The translations under genes were made by a program, and so were the position numbers. Of a DNA stretch of 64,000 nt, positions 1 to 7,896 are shown piece by piece (positions within the stretch are counted from its first letter, which is position 1; each line of letters begins with the position of its first letter). The DNA is from UBA965 sp046303375 (GTDB taxonomy: Bacteria > Chloroflexota > Chloroflexia > Chloroflexales > Roseiflexaceae). Location: NCBI GenBank assembly GCA_046303375.1, contig JBKCGB010000071.1, positions 5,592-69,591 on the forward strand, written 5' to 3'. The notes under the pieces are model-generated. The model did no database searches. It saw nothing but the letters and a program-made list of their open reading frames with translations, and had not been told where the DNA came from.

Positions 1-1
1 C

Positions 2-544
2 GTGGCGCCACTACAGCAGCTCGGGTATACGGTGAGTGGTGCTGACATCGTGGTCAACCGCTATCTATCACAGAGTTATTTGCATGAGCACATCCGTGAA
101 AAAGGGGGGGCATACGGAGCATTTAGTGTCCTCGAAGTACGCAGTGGTTTGCTCACCATGCTGTCGTACCGAGACCCCAATATCACGCAAACACTCGACG
201 TGTATGCAAAGGCGGGAAGTTGGCTCCAGCAGCTGACAATCGACGAGGATACGCTGTTGCAATCGATTATTGGTGCATCAGGTGACCTCGACAACTACAT
301 GCTCCCATCAGCACGTGGATTTACTGCGTTCAGCGATTATCTCAGTGGGATAGACATCAATTATCGACAAATGATTCGTGACCAAGCACTGCACGTGACC
401 ATGGCAGATTTTGCCCGCTATGGTGAAGTACTCACACGTGCCGCTCAGCACTGGGAAGCAATCGTGCTCGGTGGTGAGAATGCAATTACGCAAGCGCGCC
501 TTGCCCAACCCGGTTTGTTTGAAACGTCGACCAACGTGCAGTAA
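2..544 (+). CDS. M16C-family zinc metallopeptidase (PreP/Cym1-like), C-terminal part
   Basis: This is the last 180 or so residues of a protein whose start lies left of the window; the frame is open to the edge, so no start is assigned. The order 'YLHEHIREKGGAYGAF' followed by 'SGLLTMLSYRDPNI' is typical of the C-terminal half of presequence-protease-type M16C peptidases, where an Arg and a Gly-Gly-Ala-Tyr segment help bind substrate. The N-terminal zinc site HxxEH is not in view, so activity cannot be judged. The stop is followed after 9 bases by murA, whose AAGGAG site begins inside the stop codon region, which suggests co-transcription. The family degrades peptides; the substrate here is unknown. 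Confidence 0.8.
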   Translation: MAPLQQLGYTVSGADIVVNRYLSQSYLHEHIREKGGAYGAFSVLEVRSGLLTMLSYRDPNITQTLDVYAKAGSWLQQLTIDEDTLLQSIIGASGDLDNYMLPSARGFTAFSDYLSGIDINYRQMIRDQALHVTMADFARYGEVLTRAAQHWEAIVLGGENAITQARLAQPGLFETSTNVQ

Positions 545-553
545 GGAGCACAG

Positions 554-1843
554 ATGGATCGGTTTATCATTGAAGGTGGTCATCGCTTGTCCGGGAGTAT
601 TCGCCCTGCAGGCAACAAGAATGCTGCACTGCCACTATTGGCCGCCACACTCCTGAGTGCAGAACCTGTGACTTTACGCAACATGCCAGAAATCGGTGAT
701 GTGGTCACCAAACGTGCTATTTTGGGTGGGCTCGGCGTACAAATCACACCCGTTGGTGACCATGCATGGCAGTTTCACACCCCTGAACTCAAAGTTGATG
801 ACCCTGACGCACAGCTAGCACGGCGCATCCGCACATCCATCCTTTTGGCTGGACCACTGCTGGCGCGCCGGGGACATGTGCGCTTGCCACGCCCTGGTGG
901 CGATGCCATTGGGCGGCGCCGTCTCGATACACACTTCCACGCCTTACGCGCCTTGGGTACCAATGTAGAAATCACACCAACGGAGTATGTCCTCACCACG
1001 CATGGATTGCACGGCAGTGACATTTTTCTCGATGAAATGAGTGTGACAGGTACCGAACAAGCGATTTTGGCTGCCGTTTGTGCACGTGGCAGCACGACGA
1101 TTGCAAATGCTGCTTCTGAACCACATATTCAAGACCTATGCAACTGTTTGAATGCCATGGGCGGCCGTATTAGTGGCATAGGCACGAATTTCTTGACTAT
1201 AAACGGAGTGGAAACACTACATGGTACTGACTTTGAAATAGGGCCCGACTACATGGAAGTAGGGTCGTTTATCGGCCTCGCGGCAGTCACCGGAAGTGAA
1301 ATTCGCATCACAGGAGCCCGCCCGCGTGAACATCGTATGACCAAAATCGCCTTTGGGCGACTCGGTGTACATTGGCGTGATGACGGAGACGATATTGTGG
1401 TGCCTGGCAATCAAGAATTACGCGTACAAGAAGATGCACACAACGCTATCCCTAAAATCGAATCCATGCCATGGCCAGGCTTCCCTGCTGATTTACTCAG
1501 TATCGCCATAGTTGTGGCGACGCAATCAAATGGCACAGTTCTCATTCACGAGAAATTGTTTGAAAGTCGGCTGTTTTTCGTGGATCGATTGATTAGTATG
1601 GGGGCAAAAATCGTACTCTGTGATCCACATCGCGCCGTAGTTGTGGGCGCATCTCGGTTGTTCGGTGAACCAGATGGCATGCCAAGCCCCGACATCCGTG
1701 CCGGTATGGCGCTGCTGATTGCGTCACTGTGTGCGCGTGGCAAAAGCGTCATTCACAACATTGCACAGATTGATCGTGGATATGAAGCCATCGAACAGCG
1801 CCTGCAAATGCTAGGAGCACGAATTGAACGCACCCGTGGTTAG
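554..1843 (+). CDS. murA: UDP-N-acetylglucosamine 1-carboxyvinyltransferase
   Basis: MurA transfers enolpyruvate from PEP to UDP-GlcNAc, the first committed step of peptidoglycan synthesis in the cytoplasm. The protein has 429 residues, the normal length. It shows the KN pair at residues 22-23 (in NKNAALP), the catalytic-Asp segment FPADLL, and the C-terminal DRGYEAIEQRLQMLGA signature. The active-site loop reads PGGDAIG: Asp117 stands where most MurA enzymes have the Cys alkylated by fosfomycin. Asp at this site is known in Mycobacterium, Chlamydia and Borrelia and gives intrinsic fosfomycin resistance. The ATG follows AAGGAG with a suitable gap. The next gene overlaps the murA end. Confidence 0.95.
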   Translation: MDRFIIEGGHRLSGSIRPAGNKNAALPLLAATLLSAEPVTLRNMPEIGDVVTKRAILGGLGVQITPVGDHAWQFHTPELKVDDPDAQLARRIRTSILLAGPLLARRGHVRLPRPGGDAIGRRRLDTHFHALRALGTNVEITPTEYVLTTHGLHGSDIFLDEMSVTGTEQAILAAVCARGSTTIANAASEPHIQDLCNCLNAMGGRISGIGTNFLTINGVETLHGTDFEIGPDYMEVGSFIGLAAVTGSEIRITGARPREHRMTKIAFGRLGVHWRDDGDDIVVPGNQELRVQEDAHNAIPKIESMPWPGFPADLLSIAIVVATQSNGTVLIHEKLFESRLFFVDRLISMGAKIVLCDPHRAVVVGASRLFGEPDGMPSPDIRAGMALLIASLCARGKSVIHNIAQIDRGYEAIEQRLQMLGARIERTRG

Positions 1844-2096
1844 ACGACAAATTGTCTGGCTGATTGCGTTGTTGTGCGCATTACTGATTGCGCGACTCTG
1901 CATACTACTATTTGCAGCACGTCCTGACAATTTCGGTGTAGGCGTGTTACTCAGTGTGACCAATGGGATCGTCTGGCCACTCGCATGGATCGATGCAACA
2001 CAACCACAATTCGGTGCACGCTTTGAACGCGGCACGTTGTGCTTAATCATCGTGGGCTTGATTGCACTCAATCGCCTCACCAAGTCTATGCGTTGA
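1824..2096 (+). CDS. Small YggT-like integral membrane protein
   Basis: This 90-residue protein has two hydrophobic segments (about residues 9-33 and 70-84) separated by a short loop that includes PLAWIDATQP. That layout resembles one YggT repeat, a family of poorly understood small membrane proteins in bacteria and plastids. The TTG start is chosen because AGGAG lies 6 bases upstream (1813-1817), and it puts the gene 20 bases inside the end of murA, so translation is probably coupled. The function is unknown. The YggT assignment rests on pattern and length only. Confidence 0.6.
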   Translation: MNAPVVRRQIVWLIALLCALLIARLCILLFAARPDNFGVGVLLSVTNGIVWPLAWIDATQPQFGARFERGTLCLIIVGLIALNRLTKSMR

Positions 2097-2117
2097 GCAC
2101 CTGGCGACAGTAACGCG

Positions 2118-2735
2118 TCATGCCTGATGCCGGCGCTCGAGTTCAGCCATTACAGCTTCGAGTGGTACTCCCTGATTGGCCAACAACACCAATGCGTGAT
2201 AGAGAAAATCTGCTGTTTCCCATGTGAGCTCAGTTGCAGAGTCGTTTTTTGCGGCAATAATCATTTCGGCAGCTTCCTCACCGATTTTTTTGCCAATCCG
2301 ATCAACTCCCCCGACAAACAGCTTGGTCGTATATGAGTCTTCTGGCATCTGCACTTTGCGCACATTGACTAGCACATCGAGTCGCCCTAACATGCTCAAC
2401 GCTGGCACGCGCGATGCGGTGGGCGTGCCATCAAGCTGCCATGCAAAACAGGATGGGGCACCGGTATGGCACGTCGGACCAATGGGTAATGCAAGCACGA
2501 GTAATGCGTCATTGTCGCAGTCACTTCGAATTTCAATGAGTGACAAGTAATGACCAGAGGTTTCCCCTTTGGTCCACAATTGTTGGCGGCTCCGGCTAAA
2601 AAAGGTGACATGTCCACTCGTTTGCGTGGCACGCAATGCTTCTTCGTTCATGAAGCCCAACATGAGCACTTCGCCGGTGTGCGCATGTTGCACGATCGCT
2701 GGAATCAGACCATGTGCATCAAATGTGAGTATCAT
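2118..2735 (-). CDS. hisIE: Bifunctional phosphoribosyl-AMP cyclohydrolase / phosphoribosyl-ATP pyrophosphatase
   Basis: HisIE carries out steps 2 and 3 of histidine synthesis: pyrophosphate removal from PR-ATP and ring opening of PR-AMP. The N-terminal domain (about residues 1-110) has TKGETSGHYL, the metal-binding RSDCDNDALL and the PTCHTGAPSCF cysteine segment of the cyclohydrolase. The C-terminal domain (about 115-205) has GGVDRIGKKIGEEAAEMIIAA-type helices of the pyrophosphatase. At 205 residues it is a normal fused enzyme. It starts only 2 bases after the purH stop, so the two are surely one transcript. This links histidine and purine synthesis, which share AICAR. No other his gene is in the window. 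Confidence 0.93.
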   Translation of the reverse strand: MILTFDAHGLIPAIVQHAHTGEVLMLGFMNEEALRATQTSGHVTFFSRSRQQLWTKGETSGHYLSLIEIRSDCDNDALLVLALPIGPTCHTGAPSCFAWQLDGTPTASRVPALSMLGRLDVLVNVRKVQMPEDSYTTKLFVGGVDRIGKKIGEEAAEMIIAAKNDSATELTWETADFLYHALVLLANQGVPLEAVMAELERRHQA

Positions 2736-2737
2736 AA

Positions 2738-4264
2738 TTAGTGCCTAAAATGTCTTCGACCGGTACAAATCATTGCGACTCCGAGTCGATTCGCTGCCGC
2801 AATAACATCGTCATCACGCACTGAACCACCTGGTTGCACAATGGCCGTTACACCGGCGGCAGCGGCTGTCTCAACACCGTCTGGAAATGGGAAAAAGGCA
2901 TCACTCGCCATGACACACCCCTGCAGCGAAAGTCCTGCACGGAGGGATTTCTCGACTGCGACACGCGCACTATCCACGCGACTCATTTGCCCGGCACCAA
3001 TGCCCAGTGTGCGATCCTCGGCCGTGTAAACGATTGCATTCGACTTGACGTGTTTGACTACACGCCATGCAAATGCCAACGCGGTATGTTCACGTGGGGT
3101 GGGTTGGCGTGTGGTCACACACTGCCAGACTTCACCACGTGGAAATTCACGATCGGGTTGTTGCACCAAATACCCTCCAGGGATGGAATGCACCTGGGGC
3201 AGTTGATTATCACTGATACGACCATTGGCGACGACGAGCCTGCGGTTCTTCTTTTGCTGAAGCAATGCGAGTGCATCGGGGGCAAAGGCGGGAGCAATGA
3301 TAATCTCAGAAAATATCTCATCAATGGCATGTGCAAGTGCAATATCCACTGTAGCATTGAGTGCGATTACACCACCGAACGGTGCTTCTCTGTCAGTAGC
3401 AAAGGCTTTTTGCCATGCCTCAAGTGGCGTCGCACCAACCGCAACACCACATGGATTGGTGTGTTTTACGATGGCCAGTGCCACACCGTCTTGATCATTG
3501 AATTCCTCAATGAGCTCTTGGATGGCAGCGATGTCGAGAATATTGATGTATGAAAGCTCTTTGCCATGCAACACCTGGAATTGCGCGTCAAAGGAGCCAT
3601 AGAGTGCACCTGCTTGATGGGGATTTTCACCATAGCGCAACACACGGCTCAACGGCACATCAATTGAGAGAAACGCAGGCAAGCCAGGGGCTACGGATGG
3701 CGCCAAGTAGCTCGCAATGGTAGCATCATAGGCGGCAGTATGTGCAAATGCTTTGGCAGCCAAGCTCCGGCGCAATTCCGCAGTAACGGAGCCACTGCGC
3801 AACGCACTGACAACCGCATCGTAGTCGGTAGGTGACACCACAGGCAACACGCTCGCGTGATTTTTGGCACTGGCACGTATCATGGCAGGGCCACCGATAT
3901 CGATTTGCTCGATGGCTTCTGCATCAGTCACACCAGCTTTTGCAATAGTATCTGCGAACGGGTATAGATTCACAACAACGAGATCAATGGCAATGATACC
4001 ATGCGCAGCCAATGTTTCCATGTGATTCGCGAGATCGCGCCGCGCCAATATTGCACCATGGATGGCAGGATGGAGAGTTTTCACACGACCATCAAGAATT
4101 TCAGGGAATTCGGTAATGTCGCTCACACTCCGTACCGCCACACCTGCAGTAGCAATAGCGTGCTTGGTATTGCCAGTAGAAAAGAGCTCATACCCTAATG
4201 CGACGAGTTGCGTCGCAAATTCGACGACTCCGCGCTTATCTGACACACTAATCAGTGCCCGCAT
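2738..4264 (-). CDS. purH: Bifunctional AICAR formyltransferase / IMP cyclohydrolase
   Basis: PurH catalyses the last two steps of IMP synthesis. The N-terminal MGS-like domain (about residues 1-190) has VSDKRG, the phosphate-binding FSTGNTK, and GRVKTLHPAIHGAILARR. The C-terminal transformylase has LRYGENPHQ, AIVKHTNPCG, GEVWQ and the closing DDDVIAAANRLGVAMICTG-type end. At 508 residues it is full length. AICAR is also the by-product of histidine synthesis, so its place next to hisIE makes metabolic sense. It lies 2 bases downstream of the small HTH gene, which may be the first gene of the operon and a possible regulator of it. Confidence 0.96.
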   Translation of the reverse strand: MRALISVSDKRGVVEFATQLVALGYELFSTGNTKHAIATAGVAVRSVSDITEFPEILDGRVKTLHPAIHGAILARRDLANHMETLAAHGIIAIDLVVVNLYPFADTIAKAGVTDAEAIEQIDIGGPAMIRASAKNHASVLPVVSPTDYDAVVSALRSGSVTAELRRSLAAKAFAHTAAYDATIASYLAPSVAPGLPAFLSIDVPLSRVLRYGENPHQAGALYGSFDAQFQVLHGKELSYINILDIAAIQELIEEFNDQDGVALAIVKHTNPCGVAVGATPLEAWQKAFATDREAPFGGVIALNATVDIALAHAIDEIFSEIIIAPAFAPDALALLQQKKNRRLVVANGRISDNQLPQVHSIPGGYLVQQPDREFPRGEVWQCVTTRQPTPREHTALAFAWRVVKHVKSNAIVYTAEDRTLGIGAGQMSRVDSARVAVEKSLRAGLSLQGCVMASDAFFPFPDGVETAAAAGVTAIVQPGGSVRDDDVIAAANRLGVAMICTGRRHFRH

Positions 4265-4266
4265 TG

Positions 4267-4572
4267 TTATTTGTCTTTCATGCGCCGTTTACGCATCGTT
4301 ACTTGCTCTTTGATGGCTTTGGGAGGGCGACCTGTGCGAATGTTGCGTAATGCATGCACTAAAGCTTCCAGTGATTTATCTGCCCAACCGTATATGGTCG
4401 GACGGCTTTTATCAAGAGCAATAGCTATTTGCGTCACGTTCGTACGATAGTCAGGGTCAAATGTAGCCAAATGCACGCGCGCAGTGGCCACTATCTGCTG
4501 AATCTCATCTGGTGAAAGATTGAGATCCTCAATCAACTTCTTGGCACGGCGATTTTGTTCAGCGTTTTGCAT
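4267..4572 (-). CDS. Small helix-turn-helix DNA-binding protein, hypothetical
   Basis: This 101-residue basic protein has a helix-turn-helix segment at about residues 46-66 (VTQIAIALDKSRPTIYGWAD), resembling homeodomain-like or resolvase-type HTH folds. A TGRPPKAIKE stretch follows, an AT-hook-like minor-groove motif, and the tail is Lys/Arg rich. GGAG lies 6 bases before the ATG. It is the first gene of the HTH-purH-hisIE run, and faces a kinase gene across a 141-base region holding a perfect 12-base palindrome (4620-4631). It may bind there, but this is inference. I do not recognise a named family. Confidence 0.7.
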   Translation of the reverse strand: MQNAEQNRRAKKLIEDLNLSPDEIQQIVATARVHLATFDPDYRTNVTQIAIALDKSRPTIYGWADKSLEALVHALRNIRTGRPPKAIKEQVTMRKRRMKDK

Positions 4573-4713
4573 CTCCGGCTCCGATCACTGTCGATACGGT
4601 ATCACACAACCTCTTTGTTTATTGTACAATATGCATGTTTATAAGTGCAAATGATTTTGTAAATGATTATTCATCAAATACCAATCAGTTGCACTTGGTA
4701 ATGAGGTATTACA
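4573..4713. promoter_or_regulatory. Divergent regulatory region with palindrome, direct repeats and a spaced inverted repeat
   Basis: The region between the HTH gene and the histidine kinase holds a perfect 12-base palindrome TATTGTACAATA (4620-4631). It also has a direct repeat AAATGATT at 4649-4656 and 4661-4668, with starts 12 bases apart, and an inverted repeat AAGTGCAA / TTGCACTT at 4643-4650 and 4689-4696. TATAAG at 4640-4645 could be a -10 for the kinase gene, but its -35 is poor. This density of symmetric elements in an AT-rich stretch suggests operator sites for at least one regulator; which one is not shown. Confidence 0.45.
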
Positions 4714-6339
4714 ATGCCAGATAGCGTAACTGGTAAATTACGTCAACACGAACTTTTGTTGCAAATAAGCAATGCGATGACTGCGCAACTCGATGTAAAC
4801 GCTTTGCTATCGCTGATTATTCATGCTGCTGTCGATTTGCTCGCCGGGAATGCAGGTCTGATTGCACTGCGCGATGAATCAGGTGAGCTTCACATTAATG
4901 CCGCTGCACATATCCCTCCCCCGCAATGGTCGGCATTTGCAGCGCTCGTCGAACACTATCAAGACCCAAAGTTTACCAGTACTGACGCTGATCTTGCGAG
5001 CATCCGCATCATGGTAGACATGCCATTACGCCATGTAACTGCGTTGCCCATGACCTATCACGGCACACACATCGGCGTTATTCTGGTGTTTCGAGCGGCA
5101 CTCAATGTGGCGTTCAGTGACGATGAACAACACGCATTGCTTGCATTTGCCAATCATGCAGCAATTGCAGTCACCAATGCACGTCTGTTCCAGACCTTAA
5201 TTCGTGAAAAACAGCACCTGTCTACCATCGTAGAACAGAGCATAGATGGGGTCATGATTCTCGATGCACGTTGGCGCATCACCACATTCAATCATGCCAT
5301 GGAACAGTTGACAGGTTGGCCACGCGACGAAGCTGCTGGACGCCCATGTGCCGAAGTTGTAGGCATCGAAAGCGTGGATGGTGAAAATCTCTGTCGCGTC
5401 GACTGCCCACTGCAACGCCCCACCGTAGGGAGCTTGGTTCAGGCCGAAGGCTGGATCACTGCACGTGATGGACGGCGCCGATATATCCAGAGTACCTATA
5501 CCATTCAGCGTGATGCCCAAGAACATTTCGCCGGGGCAATCGTGCATATCCGCGATATCACACAACAAAAAATCGAGTCAGAAATGCAAAACACATTCAT
5601 TTCTGTGGTTTCGCATGAACTCAAAACGCCAGTGAGTATTATTCGTGGATATGCAGAAATGTTGGCACGCACCGATATCAAGTGGAAGCCGAGACAAATC
5701 AAGGAGAGCCTCGATATTATTATTGACGAAGCTGACCGCCTCACGCGCGAGATTAATTCGTTGCTGGATGTTTCACACATTCAACTCAATGCGATGCCAC
5801 TTGAAGTGCATGCGTGGAACATCAAACCACTTATCGAACACATTTGTCAACGCTTTGCAGCACCTGCATTGGCGCAACACATTTCCTTTGAAATTCGTAT
5901 AACAGATGATATGCCAGATGTGTACGCTGATCGTGAGCGAATTCGCATTGTCTGTGAAAATCTCATCAACAATGCAATAAAATACAGCCCCAATGGTGGG
6001 GTGATACGCATCCATGCACGGCCAGACAACGGCATGGCGATTATCTCCATCAGTGATCAAGGTGTGGGTATCCCCGCTGAAGAGCAAATACGCATCTTTG
6101 ATCGATTCTATCGCATCGACAATCGCTTACGCCGAGAAACACAAGGTTTTGGGCTTGGTCTCTTTATGGCCAAAGCGATCATTGAAGCACATCATGGACA
6201 CATCTGGGTGGAAAGTCGTATTGGTCAAGGTGCACGATTTTTCTTTTCTATCCCGCTAGCAATAACTCGTCTCGATGGGCAAACTACTGACGACAAGCAT
6301 GAAGTCATCGAGCTCACAAAGGAAACCAATCATGAATGA
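4714..6339 (+). CDS. Soluble GAF-PAS sensor histidine kinase
   Basis: The 541-residue kinase has no membrane segment. A GAF domain spans about residues 15-160 and a PAS domain about 165-285 (IVEQSIDGVMILD, then FAGAIVHIRDITQQ). The HisKA domain carries the phospho-acceptor His301 in VSHELKTPVSIIRGYAEML. The ATPase domain shows the N box (ENLINNAIKYSP), G1 (DQGVGIP), F box (IFDRFYR) and G2 (GFGLGLFMAKAI), so all catalytic boxes are intact. It overlaps the response regulator by 8 bases, so the two form a cognate pair. The GAF domain suggests it senses a small ligand or redox state in the cytoplasm, but the signal is unknown. Confidence 0.93.
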   Translation: MPDSVTGKLRQHELLLQISNAMTAQLDVNALLSLIIHAAVDLLAGNAGLIALRDESGELHINAAAHIPPPQWSAFAALVEHYQDPKFTSTDADLASIRIMVDMPLRHVTALPMTYHGTHIGVILVFRAALNVAFSDDEQHALLAFANHAAIAVTNARLFQTLIREKQHLSTIVEQSIDGVMILDARWRITTFNHAMEQLTGWPRDEAAGRPCAEVVGIESVDGENLCRVDCPLQRPTVGSLVQAEGWITARDGRRRYIQSTYTIQRDAQEHFAGAIVHIRDITQQKIESEMQNTFISVVSHELKTPVSIIRGYAEMLARTDIKWKPRQIKESLDIIIDEADRLTREINSLLDVSHIQLNAMPLEVHAWNIKPLIEHICQRFAAPALAQHISFEIRITDDMPDVYADRERIRIVCENLINNAIKYSPNGGVIRIHARPDNGMAIISISDQGVGIPAEEQIRIFDRFYRIDNRLRRETQGFGLGLFMAKAIIEAHHGHIWVESRIGQGARFFFSIPLAITRLDGQTTDDKHEVIELTKETNHE

Positions 6340-7057
6340 TTTACGTGACAAACTTATACTCGTCGTAGATGATGAAATTAGGCTAACCGGACTTGTACGC
6401 ATGAACCTTGAATCAGAAGGCGTACGTGTCATTACTGCGAGCAACGGTCGTGAAGCACTCGACTTAATCCGTGAGGAAATGCCCGAAGTCGTAATCCTCG
6501 ATGTGATGATGCCAGGTATGGATGGGTTTGAAACCCTGCGCCGTATCCGCACTGCATCACAAGTCCCTGTCATTATGTTGACTGCAAAAGATGAAGAGAA
6601 CGATCGCATCAAAGGACTCGAACTGGGCGCAGACGATTATGTGGGCAAACCATTTAGTCATCGTGAACTCATCAGTCGTGTGCGTGCCGTGTTGCGACGA
6701 CACTACTTGCCAGCGCCGAGCACACCAGGTCATATTATTGTCGATGAACGCTTGCAAATAGATTTCAATAAGCGCGAAGTACTCATTAATGGCGAACGCA
6801 TAAACTTGCGACCAACCGAGTACAGACTACTCTACCACTTAGTGCAGCGTGCAGGATTTGTGATGTCTCACAACGAGCTCCTCGCCAAGGTGTGGGGGCC
6901 AGAATACCACGACGAAACACACTACCTACGGCTGTATGTAACCTATTTACGCCAGAAAATCGAGCTCGATCCCGCAAATCCCGTCTACATTTTGACGGAA
7001 CGCGGAGTGGGCTACCGCTTCAAATCCATTGAATCAGCCACTAATCCAACCGCATAA
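6332..7057 (+). CDS. OmpR/KdpE-type response regulator
   Basis: This 241-residue partner of the upstream kinase has a receiver domain with acidic pair D13-D14, phospho-acceptor D57 (VVILDVMMPG), T84 and K106 (VGKPF). The C-terminal winged helix (about residues 140-235) contains LRPTEYRLLYHL and VWGPEYHDETHYLRLYVTYL, close to KdpE-type effector domains. The ATG at 6332 is chosen over a possible start 57 bases earlier because AAGGA (6319-6323) lies 8 bases upstream. It overlaps the kinase stop. Regulators of this class bind tandem direct repeats as dimers. No kdp genes are near, so the target is unknown. Confidence 0.95.
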   Translation: MNDLRDKLILVVDDEIRLTGLVRMNLESEGVRVITASNGREALDLIREEMPEVVILDVMMPGMDGFETLRRIRTASQVPVIMLTAKDEENDRIKGLELGADDYVGKPFSHRELISRVRAVLRRHYLPAPSTPGHIIVDERLQIDFNKREVLINGERINLRPTEYRLLYHLVQRAGFVMSHNELLAKVWGPEYHDETHYLRLYVTYLRQKIELDPANPVYILTERGVGYRFKSIESATNPTA

Positions 7058-7068
7058 GGAACAATTCG

Positions 7069-7896
7069 ATGAGCGACAGAATCAGTGAGTCAGTCATTGA
7101 CGTAGATGCAGCAGACTTCCAAGACGCAGTGATTGCACAATCATCAATCCGCCCAGTAATCGTTGATTTTTGGGCACCATGGTGCGGACCTTGTCGAACA
7201 CTTGGACCCATCCTCGAACGACTCGCGCAAGAGAGTGATGGTGCATGGCTCCTCGCCAAAATCAACGTAGACAACAATCAACGTATCGCACAACAATACG
7301 GCGTTCAAGGTATCCCTGCAGTTAAAGCATTTAAGAACGGCGCCATCTCCGAACAATTCACTGGTGCCATCCCAGAATCACAAATTCGCACATGGCTCAA
7401 ACGCATTATTCCTGATGCAGCAGATACACAACTCAGCACACTTATTGCACTCGCAGCCAGTAATCCGCACGCAGCCAAAGCGCAACTGGCAAGTTTTGTG
7501 AGTACACACCCACAACACACAGAAGCACTACTAGTCTACGCTGGTCTGCTAGTACGTAGCAACGACCATGCCGCCATGGACTATTTGCAGCAAATTCCGA
7601 GTCATAGTCCGCTCTATTCACGTGCACAGGCATGGCGCATGCTCGCACAAGGCATTCAGAGCAGTGTGGTAGTCGAGTCACATCCAACTGCTCAACGTTT
7701 TGCCGAAGCAATGCACGCATTCTGTCAGCACAATGACGCACACACCGTAGATGTACTCTTACAGATTGTTGGCACGGACCGCAAATGGGAAAACGATTTG
7801 GCACGGACCACCCTGTTGGCGCTCTTTACCATCCTCGGCGATGCTCACCCGCTCGTCCCTGAGGCGCGACGTCAACTTGCAGCACTTTTGTTTTGA
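7069..7896 (+). CDS. Thioredoxin-domain protein with C-terminal TPR-like region (CnoX/YbbN-like)
   Basis: The N-terminal thioredoxin domain (about residues 10-110) has the intact redox motif WCGPC (Cys39 and Cys42) and the cis-Pro segment GIPAV. About 160 helical residues follow, resembling the TPR-type tail of CnoX/YbbN, chaperone-like thioredoxins that protect proteins from oxidation and hand them to DnaK or GroEL. The 275-residue length matches that family. The gene starts 11 bases after the response regulator behind a TAAGGA site, so kinase, regulator and thioredoxin are probably one operon. That suggests redox signalling. Its stop abuts the stop of the opposing glycosyltransferase gene. 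Confidence 0.85.
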   Translation: MSDRISESVIDVDAADFQDAVIAQSSIRPVIVDFWAPWCGPCRTLGPILERLAQESDGAWLLAKINVDNNQRIAQQYGVQGIPAVKAFKNGAISEQFTGAIPESQIRTWLKRIIPDAADTQLSTLIALAASNPHAAKAQLASFVSTHPQHTEALLVYAGLLVRSNDHAAMDYLQQIPSHSPLYSRAQAWRMLAQGIQSSVVVESHPTAQRFAEAMHAFCQHNDAHTVDVLLQIVGTDRKWENDLARTTLLALFTILGDAHPLVPEARRQLAALLF

